NCBI GenBank assembly: GCA_003427395.1
Contig: BFEA01000041.1
Span: 1,490,879 to 1,537,319, forward strand
From: Chara braunii
Taxonomy: Eukaryota; Streptophyta; Charophyceae; Charales; Characeae
Length of the DNA stretch: 46,441 bases
Reading direction: 5' to 3'
The position numbers and the translations under genes were made by a program. Below the pieces are notes generated by a model. The model was not told where the DNA came from. It searched no databases and was given only the letters and a program-made list of their open reading frames with translations. Of this stretch, positions 1 through 12,174 are shown piece after piece (position 1 is the first letter of the stretch; each line of letters starts with the position of its first letter).

Positions 1-235
1 CTCTCTCTCTCTGTGTGGGTGTGGGTGTGTGTTGTTGTGTGCGTTCTCCAGCGTCCCGTACACTCCCCGCATTGGCTGCAGCACGACATGCAAGTCGCAA
101 GAAAGCAGGAGTCAAGGGATGCGAAACGAAACTATGCGGCAAGGTAGGTACAAAGTCAGATTGAGGAAGCGGGACCTCTGGCACGGGGTGCCGCCGTGAT
201 TGCCTTTCTTGCTTGTCCCCCATTCATTCACGCGC
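1..235. other. 3' flank of the RNA-binding protein gene
   Basis: No gene is seen here. The first 43 bases are a short CT run followed by a GT-rich tract. The rest is the downstream flank of the minus-strand gene ending at 236. On the gene's strand I see no long A-run that would mark a processed retrocopy, and no clear AATAAA signal. Confidence 0.5.
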
Positions 236-3200
236 TTAATAATATCCTCCCGTGCCGGCGCTAGTCATCTGCGATTGGTAATGCACTGTGGCAGGCGCTG
301 CACCCGCCTGTTGCACCGCCTGGCCCCCATAGCTTGGTAATGCCCCCGTAGCGGTCGCTCCTTGGTAAGAGGTACTTACGCCACCTACCCCGCTGTGCAT
401 CGTATCCCTCATGGTGCTTCCTGTACTCACTCCATATCCTCCCCCTCCTCCTGACCCTCCATAGCCTCCATCATTACCATAATGTAGCGCAGAGTTGGAC
501 GTCGCTGCGCCGGTCGTCATCGCCGATGACATTCCCATCTGATGTCCGTGGCCGTACGACTGCGCGACGGCCCGCTCCTCGTAGATTGAGTAAGGCTGCG
601 CCGCACTCTGAGTGACTGTCTGCTGGGATCCCAACCCACTACTCTGCCCCACTTGACTTCCCATTCCTGTTCCTCCCATACCTCCCCCCATGCCTGCACC
701 CATACCTCCTCCCATTACTCCTCCCATCCCCGTTCCTCCTATGCCCCCGGCTCCTCCCATACCTCCTCCTCCCCCGATGCCACCTCCTCCGATACCCGTT
801 CCGCCTCCCATACCACCGCCTGTCATACCTGCTCCCATACCTCCTCCCATACCTCCGACCATTGATCCGCCTCCCATTCCTCCCGCAGTGGTCCCGCCGA
901 TTGCGCCAGCACCTAGACCTCCTCCCATACCTCCCGCCGCTCCCATTCCCCCTCCGCTTATACTGCCTCCCATGCCTCCCCCGCCCATGCTGCCTCCCAT
1001 CGCTCCTCCTCCCATTCCTCCTCCCATCCCTCCGGACATGCCCATTCCTCCCCCACCCATAGTACCTCCTGCCATGCCCCCTCCCATACCTCCTCCCATT
1101 CCAGTGGCTCCCCCCATCCCTCCACCCATGTTTCCTCCCATTCCAGTCCCTCCTCCTCCCATTCCTCCCATTGCACCGCCGACGCCGCCACCTACAGCAC
1201 CCATTGCCCCACCACCCATGCTCCCCCCTCCGCCCATCCCGACCTGCGCACTATTCGCAACCCCGTAGTGTCCCGCAGTCGGCGCGGCGGTCACTCCCCC
1301 TTGATTTGCCGCTCCTGTCTGGGAGTATCCTCCTCCCGCTCCCGTCTGGGAGTATCCCCCTCCAGCTCCTGTCTGGGAGTATCCTCCTCCCGCTCCTGTC
1401 TGGGAGTATGCCCCTCCCGCTCCTGTCTGGGAGTACCCTCCTCCCGCTCCTGTCTGGGAGTACCCTCCTCCCGCTCCTGTCTGGGAGTACCCTCCTCCCG
1501 CTCCTGTCTGGGAGTACCCTCCCGCTCCTGTCTGGGAGTACCCTCCCGCCCCTGTCTGCGAGTACCCTCCCGCCCCTCCTCCCATGTGCCCTCCGTGCAT
1601 CACCTGGCTCGCGCCCGCCGCCGGTCGCATGCTGACTTCCTCCGCATAGATCCCTCCACCCCCGCCTGCACTATACGTCGCAGCCCCACCTCCTCCTCCT
1701 CCCCCTCCCGTCCCTAACGGGTTCATCTGTCCTCCCATCCCCGCGTGCTCCACCTGGCCATCCATTCTCGGCCTCATTCGCACCTGCTGATCCATGTGCA
1801 ATCCATCGTCCATAATCATGTACGGACGCTTCGCGCCGGCAATACCTGCGGCTCCACGGCCATCGTCTGCTACGTATTCACGCCCGACGCCGGCGGCGCC
1901 ATAGCTCCCCCCACCTCCCACGGAAGCTTGCCCATAAGGCCCGGCGGCGGCTCGCTCCCCCATTCTTGCCTGGTAACCGGCACGCTCATAGCCTGCATTC
2001 GCATCATACCTGGAGCCTGTAGCAGAGGCATAGCCATCGCCCATACCTCTTCCAGCAGGGGTGGGAACGCCGCGACCGCCATAGCCGGAGGCAGCAACAG
2101 GCATCATGGCCGCAGCACGGGGTGCGGCTACTCCTCGACCTCGAACACCGACAGCTCCCGCTCCTCCATCTCCATAGCCTCCACCTCCTCCTCCCATGGC
2201 TCCACCGCCTGCCATATCGTACCCTCCGTCCATTCTCCCATCACCGTAGTCGTCGTATCGGCGGTCGGCTCGGACACCCACGAAATCGCCGGCTCCCGCG
2301 CCTCTGCCGCGGCCGCCCACAGCCGTCGTTCCGGTTGCGTAGACCAAGCCGCCGACGGCGGGTCCGCCCGTCTGTCTGCCGCCCGTGGCCCCGGGTGCAG
2401 CCGCGCCTCTCACTGGCGCGCCCCATTCTGCAGCCCCGCGCCCCCGGCCTCCCGCCGCCGCGTAGGGATCCCGTTCACCATACCCATCGCTCAATCCCCC
2501 TCGGGCGTCGTATCGCGTATACGCTGTCGTCCCGCCGCGCGTCACAACCGCCGCCGCCACCGCGCCTCCCCCTCTTCCGCCTCCNCCCCCACCAATCGGC
2601 CCCCCCCCGTAACTCGTTCCGCCCCCGCGATACGCACCCCCGCCTCCCATCCCGATACTTCCCCCTCCACCACCCCCTCCTTCTCGCGGTCTTGCAGGCT
2701 TAGGCTTCAGGAAATCCGTCTCCAAGCTCTTCATATCTTGATGCGAAAGCCTCTCCATGATCTTCTCCAGCGCGTCCGCCGCCGCCATCTGCTTCGCCTT
2801 TCCCTTCGCTTTCGCCTTCCCTTGCCCCCTTGTCACGGGTACATTCGCCGGTGGCCCTCCCAACAATGCCGTCACTTCGAACGTCTGTGCCCCTCCGGCC
2901 GCTTCCCCGTCCGGCGTCGCCTTCGTCGTGAAATTGACCTCTGCGTTTACCCTAGACGCGTACTCGTGAAGAAGACTCAGGGGTGTCTTGTTACTCGAGA
3001 CTTTGTCTCCTTTGCGAAGGCTTTCCACTAGTCGATGCACTCGAGAGCTCCTGTGTTTCGACAACTCAGCGCCAGTTTCGCTTTCGAATCCGCACTTCAC
3101 GCATTCAAACGCGCTGCTCTCCTTCCACTTGTTCTCCGCCTTCTCCTTGTCCCCCTCTCCTCCTGGCAAAGCTGCGGCATTGCCAGCCTTACCCTCGCCA

Positions 3201-3479
3201 TCACCATCGGTCATCTCAGTGTCTCCGTTCTTCTTATTAGCTCCGTCACCACCGGCGGCAGTAGGTCGAGACTTGCTTGCACTTCCTGGTCCACCTTTGT
3301 CCCCACCTTTCTCCTCTTCTGCTTCCTCCTGCACTGCCTTCTCCCGTATGACTCTCACGAACTCCGCCATGCTCGACTCTTCCTCCCCTGCTCCCCTTTC
3401 ACGACCTCCGCCGCCGCGTCCTCCGCGACTTCCTCTCGCCCTTCCAAACCGGCTGCTTCTCGCGCCACCCCCCCTTCCG

Positions 3480-3511
<32 letters not shown>

Positions 3512-4651
3512 NCCCCCACTCCTCCCCCGGCCTCCTCTTCCTCCTCTTCCCGTTCTACCTGATGCTAACCTCGCCGCTCCCCCTTTCGTCCGCACTGGCG
3601 GCCTTGCTAGCATTGCCTCCACCCTCAGCTTCTTATCGTCATCCCCTATATCTTTACCATTTATCGCCTCTATACACCGGAGCGCCGCATCTCTCTCCAC
3701 GTAATTCACGAACCCGAAGTCCTTCCTTTTAGCAGACGTTAGGTTCCCGGCCACAACCACCTTCTCCACCTCTCCCCATTGAGAGAAGAACTCCTTCACC
3801 TTGTCTTCCGACCACGTGGGTGGCATCCCATTGATGAACACCGACTTCACCTGCGACATTGTCTCCTCGCCCGGCTCGTTCAGCGGCTGCGCAAAAGCTG
3901 CTTTCACTGGCCTCTCCCCTCCCATCATTATATCCCCTTTCTGAAGCCTCTTGAGAGCTCTGGCTGCATCCTTCCTCGTCGGGAACTCCAAGAAAGCAAA
4001 CCCTCGGTTCATGCCCTCGTTCTGAGCGTCTTTCATGAGAGTTAAATCGTCTAAGTTCTCGATGCCGTTTTTGTCCAGAGCTTCTTTCACCATCTGCCTC
4101 GTCCATGACTTCCCTAGGTTACCCAAAAAGACGGTATGGTTGTCTTCGCAAGGCAGCACGCCGACAGTCCGGTTAAGTACGTCGACCTTGGCAAGGTCAG
4201 ACAAGGCGGCCTTGGCGCCGGCGACGGTGGCATAGCGAACGAAGCAGTAGCCCTTGTTGCGACCGGTATTAGGATTCTGAATCAGGCGAATCTCAGAAAT
4301 TTCACCAACCTTTTGGAAGACGGAACGAATATCATCTTCCGTGGCCCAGGGATCGAGACCGCCGACAAAGACTTCCGCTCGCTTACGCAGTTTCCTGTCG
4401 AGGGCAGACTCGGCAGACTCCCCTCCCCCACCTTCCCCTCCACCTGCACCACCACCTTCGCCTTCTGCCCGTTCTTTCGCAGCACCCATCTCGTCCCCGT
4501 ACTTCGCCATAGCCTCCTCCTCCTCACCATCCCCCATCCCATGTATATCTTCGTCTTGTTCATCATCCTGTCCATCAATATCCAAACCCTCCCCTCCGTC
4601 GCTGATCTCGATATCCTCCCCAATTCCATCCTCTGCCTTCACATACTCTTC

Positions 4652-4654
<3 letters not shown>
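236..4654 (-). CDS. Triple-RRM protein with zinc finger, dsRNA-binding domain and glycine-rich tail
   Basis: Seen: an uninterrupted 1472-residue frame ending in TAA. Residues 1-90 are acidic. RRM1 is about 94-167 (RNP2 EVFVGGL, RNP1 KGYCFVRY), RRM2 about 174-255 (TVFLGNL, RGFAFLEF) and RRM3 about 271-348 (SVFINGM, KDFGFVNY). An RGG-rich stretch follows at about 365-420. A C-x2-C-x12-H-x5-H finger (C518, C521, H534, H540) resembles U1/matrin fingers. Residues 556-634 look like a dsRBD (TPLSLLHEYA start, basic G-x-GKAKAKGKAK then AAADALEKIM end). The last ~800 residues are Gly/Met/Tyr/Ser/Gln low complexity. Known: three such RRMs typify the hnRNP R/Q family, including plant LIF2-like proteins, and RRM plus dsRBD occurs in animal A1CF-like proteins. 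Inference: a nuclear RNA-binding protein, probably condensate-prone. Start: the ATG at 4654 is chosen because the 49 codons upstream in frame translate only microsatellite and leader. Two N bases (2585, 3512) and a poly-C run leave the reading frame there unproven. Confidence 0.88.
640..1245 (-). repeat. Gly/Met-rich degenerate codon repeat in the tail of the RNA-binding protein
   Basis: On the coding strand this is a run of GGN and ATG codons giving GMGGGMGG-like peptides with sporadic Ala, Ser, Thr and Ile. The antisense reading is the Pro/Ile-rich open frame at 690-1268, which is a shadow. Such tracts expand by slippage; copy number is likely variable. Confidence 0.8.
1306..1578 (-). repeat. 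Coding minisatellite, ten GAGG(G)YSQT units
   Basis: Ten tandem units lie head to tail: three of 24 bp (GAGGYSQT) at the N-terminal side, then seven of 27 bp (GAGGGYSQT, one with GGA). All lengths are multiples of three, so the frame is kept. Regular Tyr-Ser-Gln spacing in glycine resembles prion-like domains of FUS-type RNA-binding proteins; phase separation is an inference. Confidence 0.9.
3481..3517. repeat. Poly-C tract with one unresolved base inside the CDS
   Basis: About 35 cytosines contain one N at 3512. On the gene strand they encode poly-glycine just after the RGG-like stretch that follows RRM3. Homopolymer length is unreliable in assemblies. A wrong length here would break the frame between the RRMs and the zinc finger/dsRBD part, although both sides are open in the same frame as given. 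Confidence 0.85.

Positions 4655-4732
<78 letters not shown>
4655..4732 (-). repeat. (GA)n then (GT)n microsatellite in the 5' leader
   Basis: Reading along the gene, a (GT)n tract (4732-4709) is followed by a ~54-base (GA)n tract (4708-4655) that ends at the chosen ATG. GA/CT tracts next to start codons are common in plant 5' leaders and can bind GAGA-type factors (known for plants; its role here is inferred). In frame it would read as Cys-Val then Glu-Arg dipeptides from an upstream ATG at 4801. Confidence 0.85.
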
Positions 4733-5310
4733 GCAACTGCACAAAGACGGCGACGGAAAATGATGGCCTCGCCCCCCCTTCCCCGTATCTCTTGCAAACA
4801 CACAGACGCCCTAATACGCCACGCCGCCGCCACAACAAAAGAAAAGGACGAGAGCTTAGCTTTCCTTGTTTATCCCGAGCAGCACAACCTCTCGCTTCCT
4901 CAGATAGGGCAGCAGAAGCGGCAGCACTGCGCAGTCACGGGCGCGCGTGGCTTGCCGTCGCCGACTGAGGTCCAGATTCCGCCTCTGGGTTCCACTGGTA
5001 CATATTTGACCTAGCCCTAGCGGGGGCAGCCAAATTCGCTGGCCAGGCGGGAAAACGAAAACGGCCTCCCCACCCACCCGGAAGATGAGCGAAAAAGGAC
5101 GCAATTGCCACTTATCCTCCTCGAATAGCAATAGCAAGATGGCCACCGTCTTCTCCCTGCGCTGCCACTCACATTTCCCAAGAAGTCACCTCTGCCACCG
5201 ACGCCGGTTGCAGAGCTCGCTTGGCGTATAGCTTGATATCCGACCTCTGCGTCGTGCATTACATTCCAACGCAAAGGGCGAAAACCCAAGAGCAGAGAAA
5301 GGAGGGAGCC
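4733..5310 (-). promoter_or_regulatory. Probable 5' leader and promoter region of the RNA-binding protein gene
   Basis: This GC-richer stretch immediately upstream of the gene has no convincing ORF of its own. I see no clear TATA box at a fixed distance. The assignment rests on position only. Confidence 0.3.
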
Positions 5311-5332
5311 GGGGGGGGGGGGGGGGGGGGGG
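5311..5332. repeat. Poly-G run of 22
   Basis: A pure G homopolymer; a likely slippage or assembly-sensitive site. Confidence 0.9.
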
Positions 5333-8300
5333 CTTTCTTTCTCTTCTTTGGTTCTTTTTCCCTTATTATTCCGTAGACGTAGATAGACTCTGCATTACGT
5401 GTTCACCGATCGCTCAACGATACACTTGTATGCATGATCGGAGCATATGCTCACACGAGGTCTTTCCGAATGTACCTGACTGCCATTACCACCACCTGTC
5501 GATGCATCTAACGGCAATTGTGTCCAGAGGTCAGTCGGAAATGTCCTACAGTAGTGTGAACGTGCTCAGGGACGAGGACGTACTCACTACCATTCTTTTC
5601 ATTCATAGCCGTCGATCGCCAAGATGAACGGCCAGAAACGGAGAATCTGGAAATGCTGAGACCGATCCCTGCTAGATCTGAAGTACCGTTCGATACAAAA
5701 CAGTTACTTGTTTCTGGGCGTAGTGACCGTCAAATACAGCCAGGTGCGGTCGTAAATGCGGTCAGATGCATTTGAGTTAAGATAGTGCTACGGTAGTGTG
5801 AGTACGCCCCTGGGGTGGTCTCCTCGCCGTCTTCGCGCATGCCGTTCGAGCGAATCTACAGATGCCGGACCCTTCTTCACCCGAATAGACGCCCGGAAAT
5901 TATCTCGGTATCCGGACTGAAACAGGGGTTCTATTCGGGTCAAGATGGGTAGGCTGTCAGCGGTGGTAAGCCCCTGGGACCACAGCCCATCGAACGAAGA
6001 AGGGCGGACGTCGGCTGCCGCCCAAATTGCAATCCAACGGTGCAGGTCAGCAGTCACAGGCGATTTCTTCCTTTTTCAGTTTCCTTCTTATAGAAAGGGA
6101 ATTAGCCCCTACAATCCTCAGTTCCTGATGATCCGTTTATCAACAGCTACATGTATTTGCCATCCATCCAGAGGGTTGGATAAATGGCTCTCCACAGGCT
6201 GCCCCTACACGCCACCAGAACAGGACTAGCCCACGACCATCTTTGTACATTGGTCTGATTCAGGACGGACAGGACAGACACTCGTTTGAACCACCACTGC
6301 CCTCAACAGTCCCCCCCTAGAAGAAGAGCCTGAGGTCCTTCAGATTCTGGAGATCGACGACCAGAAATGAAAAACGCGATGCCCACTATGCTCAAAAGAC
6401 CAATGGCGGCCTACACGAACCACCATCAGGACCATCAAGCCGCAACTGCACCCTCCATGGCAGCAGTTCAATTTCACAGCTGTCTTTCTAATTTTTCACA
6501 GCCAACTGAAATGGGGTTGGCCCTTTTTCCACTGACGTTGGCCCTTTTTCTATTGAGGTTGGCCTTAGACACTGCTGTTACTCGAAGGGGTGCGGAAGAA
6601 GAAGAGAAAAGGGGGTGCAGCTACAGGCAAAAGGCTCACTCTTACCAACTGGCCTCCCTCAGTTGATACACCCGTGAACTGTTGAAATAAAGACCTGTGT
6701 TCGAATCCAGATTGAACCAGGTGAATAAAAAATAAACTCATTCTGAATTACCTGGAGCCCACCAGTTCGACAAGGATATTTCAAGGTCGCCCGGGTGCGC
6801 TTTTTAGAATCGCCAATACTTCTAAGGCACTTCTCTTTGACGTTGGAAACGCCCTCCGTGACAGCAAAAAAACAAACCGCCGTGGCCTCCTTTTGGTTGG
6901 CACCGCCAGCCCTTTTGCTTCACCAAGCCCTGAAAGTTGCGGCTCATGTACGTCAAGGGCCCATGGCCAATGTATGGGCCAAGTACTGGTGGTTTAAATG
7001 AAGGAGGTAAGAGAAAGGGAAAATTTGAGTGATACTCCTCGGAGTCCACACATATGCTGAAACGCTCCTAAAAGATGAGGGTACAGTGGAATGCCCTTTT
7101 GGCCTAAATTCTTTCTGGTATGTCCTTGTCAGGTCAGGCGCAAATTTGCAATCTACACCTCCTCGTCGGGGGTTGGGACTGCACCCTAATTTACCTGGTT
7201 TGCCCTCCCTACACAACGAACAACTTTGCATAATACCTAGGCCCTATGCGCGACAATCTAGGACTATGAATTCAAACTTTCGCACGTCACTCAACAACTT
7301 GTGCAGGTCATCCTAGTAAGTTCCTCCATCTCTCACCTCCTCCTCCCTTACCATTCCTCCACTGCCTTCTCCCTTTGTCAGTGTGTGTGTATGTGTGTGC
7401 GCGTGTATATGTATATGTGTGTGTATGAGAGAGAGATTGAGAATCAAAAAATAATTGTGACATCGGGTCTTGCTCTACTACTCACCAATGTGCAAAATGA
7501 GAATGAAGTTGCCTCTATAACATTGGAATGGAATGGAACATATACCGCCGCAAATGTCTCCATACTTCTCCCTTTTATCTTTTGTTGATAAAAAATATGG
7601 TTGTGTATCTTCTCATGATACAACCAAAGACCCATTCTCATTCTACATGTCCTCTAACATATCCTCGATCTGGGTAGGTGGAAAGCATGCAAAATGAGAA
7701 TCGGTTAGAACATGAGAAGATACACCACAATATCACTTGCCTTTAATCAATTAAAAAAATGATTGTGTATGTTCCAATGTCCTAATGAATAATTCATTCT
7801 CATTTTGCACATCATTAACCTACCCCTGATCTCGATCCCAATAGGAAGACCAATTTGGCTGCTGATTGCTTAGACACAGTCACAACAAAGTGCCAATTGG
7901 CATCCCCTCTGACGCTTCTTGACAAGAAAGAAACCAAAAAGCGGAGGGTGCACAACGAAGTGAAGGGGGGACTTGAAAAGATGATGTAGGTCGGTAGGGG
8001 TAAAAGTTGAAAATCAATTGTACACTTTGAAAGTTGGAACGTACAGGCGTATTTAAAAAACTTCACCCAATACCCATGAGTTGTATATTGCAAAGATGGT
8101 CGTATTGGTCGGTCCGACCAACACGGATGGTATTTTGCAAAGATTTTTTATTCTCATAAGAATATTTAACTCTACCACCATTTGTAGGGGCATTTTGGCA
8201 TATCTCAACTTTGAGGGTTATAATGCAAATTTTTCTTGAAACCACCACTACATGTTCAAGTTGTAGGCCCATTTGGGAAAATGACCTCAAATTTAATGCG

Positions 8301-8440
8301 TCCGACGGAGGGTCGGTCTTTGTTTCCCAGGAAAAATAATAAATAAAAAAGTGGGACCCTATGAGCCCGCTCATCAAAACGGGAAAAAAAACAAACAAAC
8401 ACATGCACTTTCACAATGTCAGAGATGGTTATGGCATAGG
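5333..8440. other. Intergenic, no recognised gene
   Basis: Only short open frames (under 100 codons) with no recognisable domain. There is a GT-rich patch at 7380-7435. At 6690-6700 a B-box-like GTTCGAATCC occurs without a good A box at the right distance, so no tRNA is called. Confidence 0.5.
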
Positions 8441-8753
8441 TTGTACTCACACCACTACTGTGAGGAATGTATGTGGCCAAAATCAAGATAAAATCCATGG
8501 TGTGGTTTTATTTTGTTTTTTGCAAGTACTTTAATGATGTTGGAAAGGTCGTTTTCACACTAGTATTGTGAGGAATGTATTTGACCACTATCAGGGCTAA
8601 AGTTGGGTAGTGATTTTGGTTTCTTTTCATTTCTTTTCAATCTGAAGGCCCTGCCAGCGAGGCTCAACGTTTTCCACACTCTGCTAGAAACACCCTCACT
8701 AAGGACACACTCACTTTGGAATTGGTAAAATGGATCTAAACCCATATCACGAC

Positions 8754-8821
<68 letters not shown>

Positions 8822-8925
8822 TTATATTTTTTTTTTTTTCTTCTTTTGTTTTCACGGGCATGGGGAAGATCATTCTAACACTAGTATTATATATAACGTA
8901 CCTGACCACTAATCGCCTTGAAACA
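8440..8925. repeat. Three diverged copies of a ~45 bp motif around an (AT)n tract
   Basis: A motif of the form CACTAGTATTGTGAGGAATGTATTTGACCAC recurs with substitutions at about 8447-8493, 8553-8600 and 8872-8920. A pure (AT)n tract runs from 8756 to 8818, followed by a T-rich run. No coding content. Confidence 0.55.
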
Positions 8926-11900
8926 AGTTGAAGGTAGAGTCTGTGCTATGTAGAGATATATGAAGTGCTACTAGTATATGTATAATAAGCAACAACATGC
9001 TATGTAGTACGAGTCAAGCCGCGAATCAGGATCGACATCCCTCACAAAAGGAAGATGGTCCCTCAGGGTAACTGAGGTGCTCTAACGAGATTCATACCAC
9101 GATGGTTAAAAACGAAAAATGTAACCGAAATTTTATCATGATGGAGAACATCGAGCCCTTTAATCGGGCCACTACTCACTTTGAGATACTAAGATGCGTA
9201 TAATCGAGCCCTAAATCGATATTAATCAGTAAAAAAACTATTATCTATGTACAACAAACCAAAAATCAAGCAAACAAAGCTCACTGTGACGGCATAGCTA
9301 CATAAACCTACATGTCATGGCATTTCATTAAAACCCATAAAAGGGCGAGTCAAGTGACTCATTCAACTCCCATATAATCCACCACTTCCTCAATCACCCT
9401 AAGAGGTTGGCGATCCTTATGGATAATGGTTAGACCTTATAACCATCCTTTCATAAAGCATAGAGCCAACATTTTTCAATTCATATTAAAGCCGACATTA
9501 AAAAAATCATAACTCGTGAAAAGTCAAAATGTGGCTCAAAGCCCAACAACCACAATACCCAGAAAAAAATTAAGATATAAGCGTCATAATAGCAAACCAC
9601 TGGATGTCCTTATAAATGAGCAAAACACACGAACAACAAGCTCGAAGGTGAAGTAAAGGCTACCAATCTTCAATCAACCACCAACATATAGATCATTATG
9701 TGTGTATAGGCATGTGTATATGTACGCGTGTGCAGGAGTATGTGCAAGCATATGCATGCTTGAAGGTATGTGTGTTTGTGTATGCGCGTATATGTGCTTG
9801 CGTGACTGTGCATGAGTGCGTGCGCAAGATGCAGCCACTCCTATGATGCAAGGAATTATTGAGTGCGCCCAGGTCGCAGATCTCGATTGCAGGGCGGCTC
9901 CAACTCTCATATGTATATCAATGCATGAAAAACATAACCATGTATGGGAGCATTAATCTCTGTTGAATCAACAACCAGCACACATTGGTGACTTATCACT
10001 GTCCCATTGGTGTCCTCACAGATCGACATCAATAAAAACCAATCGAATGGCAAAGAGATGACCTACCACAATTTACATTTTTTTATGGTTGGCAAAAATC
10101 TACATTGGTTGGGTCCACTGATTGTTTGAACCATCAATACCTCCAAGATTTTTTATCCTAACTCGGATTTATGTTGCGCGTTGTCGTAGCAAACACCCTT
10201 ACAAGGGTGTTTCCTATTGTTTTTGAAGGACACCCTGGGTGCAACCTTGATAATACAAGCGCACTGATGGGACTAATCTCTTCCAAGGGCTCACCGCGGC
10301 AACCTCACCAATGGAATGCGTCCGAGCCAAGTACGAGCGAGTTAGAGAGGGTGTGAGGCACACATTATTGTGTAGCGCGGTAAAATGACTGTTAGTGATC
10401 GATAGTACCAGGTCGGCGAACGAAGGCCTCGTGCAAAGGCATGGGCAAGGGATAAGACTAACCAAACAGGTTGTGCACATGAAGCACGATTCATGGTACC
10501 AGGATAAAAATTGACAAGCGAACCCTCAACCAGTACAGGCTATACCCGAAGAAGGCTGGCGGCACGGGCCAAAGGCATAAGGCCCGGCTACCCACCTTCT
10601 GTAGGTTTTTTCTTTTTTTTGTTATAATTCTTTTTATTCTATAGTGTCTAGCTTTACTTCCTAAATCAACTCGACCTCTTGGTAGGGCCTATCGCGAAGG
10701 AGATACAAATATTTCTTTGCGCGTGCACGAAAAAATTGTGTTTTAACAACCCCATAGAAAGGCGCGACCTTTCAGCCCTCGCGTGGGGAAGTTGGGAGTT
10801 TTCAACAGTATATGAGATGTGCTCGACGACCAATGTACAAAATAGCTAGGGACTTAGACACGGACTACGTCGTGTGGCGGGCGTAAGTCTGGCCGGTAGG
10901 TCGAGGCGAAGGCTTGGTTATGTTGGTAAGTGCAGCCACGACACCGAATATGTTTTTATAAAATTTAGCGTCCACTTGGTTCAAACTTGGGCTTAGCCCT
11001 ATTGGTTACGGTACTGGAATTTCAAGCGATTGGTTTGGGGAACGAAGGTAGCAAGTGATTATGGAGTGAACGAGTGCGATCGACGTAGGCCGAGGGGTCG
11101 AGGGTCTTGTGGGACTAACCCCTTGGTTTTGTCGGACGGGCCTGGACGTGGGTCCGACTGGCAAGACGAAGGGGGGGCTAGTGGGTCCCCGTGCTTCTCC
11201 CCCTCCCCCTCAAGTTCCCCTAATTTTATTATTTTTATTTTTTATTTTATTTCTTATTTTACCTTGTTAGTAAGGCCTCATTTTTGGACCGGGCGCGATA
11301 CCGACGTCGGGACTGATGATGAAATCGACGGGCCTACCCCAGTTGGTACGTCCGAGGTTGTTGAATTACGGACGTTAGTCCAAATCCAGTCGGAACTTAC
11401 CTGAAGAAAACACATTCACGCCAATTACGTTGGAGGGACCGATAGCGAAGAAGTACTGCGAGAGAATGATGAAAAATAATTAAAAAAATAAATCAATAAG
11501 AGTGTTTGAAAATGCCAAGCGAGAAGTGGGTGAAGGAAAGTCGTGCACCCCGTTTGGGCAAGGTGGACCCCGACTTCGTTGTCGCCTCCTTATTAAACGT
11601 CGGGTGTCTGCCAGCATGGGCTCCTGTGACAGACAATGTAGTGGGGAGCGATTGAAACCTCCACTGGTGGTCGTCACGACAGTCAAAAGCTGGACGACGA
11701 CAATGGTGTCACCCCGCTTGTTGGATATGGGGTGTTCTGCGTGTTCAGGATGCTGACGAGATTCCTCCATCTTACCAGTCTTGAAACACGAACCGAGGGG
11801 GTTAATCTGCATGAGAGTTGTTGGATGTATAGCCCACAAGGCAAATGGAACTTGAGTGGCAAGGACCCCCTGAAGGTGCACTGTCTGCCAGCCATGATAT

Positions 11901-12004
11901 GCTATTGGAGGATTTGAGTGTGAGTAGGCCCGTAGTACCTGAAAGATGGTGAATTGTGCTTCGGCAAGGCAAGGCAAAAGGGAACTCAAGTGGGGGCTCG
12001 CAAC
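8926..12004. other. Intergenic, no recognised gene
   Basis: A GT/CA-rich patch lies at about 9695-9790. A 169-codon open frame on the minus strand (11480-11989) overlaps an 84-codon plus-strand frame (11502-11756). Neither shows a domain or codon pattern I recognise, so I do not call a gene. The rest shows nothing supportable. Confidence 0.45.
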
Positions 12005-12174
12005 GATACTGACGTGCGAATCGTTCGTCCGACCTGGGTAATGGGGCGAAAGACTACTCGAGTCGCCTAGTATTTGGTTCCCTCCGAACTGATATGCAAA
12101 TCGTTCGTCGGACTTGGGTATGAGGTTGAAAGACTAATTGAACCAAGTTAGTAGCTGGTGCCCCCTGAAGTTTC
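12005..12174. repeat. Diverged tandem pair of ~85 bp
   Basis: Two units (about 12005-12087 and 12091-12174) share AATCGTTCGTC, a GAC-TGGGTA block, GAAAGACTA and a GGT-CCC-CTGAA end. Function unknown; this may be part of a decayed element. Confidence 0.6.

Noticed and set aside
690-1268. Proline/isoleucine-rich 192-codon open frame on the plus strand
   Set aside because: It is the exact antisense of the Gly/Met codon repeats of the minus-strand gene; no stops arise because of codon bias in the repeat.
1745-3031. 428-codon plus-strand open frame
   Set aside because: Antisense to the dsRBD, zinc finger and Gly-rich region; composition is that of a reversed GC-rich gene with no domain.
4655-4801. 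Starting the RNA-binding protein at 4801
   Set aside because: The extra 49 residues are mostly Cys-Val and Glu-Arg dipeptides from microsatellites; the ATG at 4654 begins the acidic N-terminus.
11309-11321. Extra hammerhead cores at CTGATGATG and at 28555 (CTGATGAAAAC) or 6125 (CTGATGATCC)
   Set aside because: None has a stem II followed by GAAA; only the two copies near 21 kb have the full core.
11480-11989. 169-codon minus-strand ORF
   Set aside because: No domain, and an overlapping open frame of similar quality exists on the plus strand; length is compatible with chance in GC-moderate DNA.
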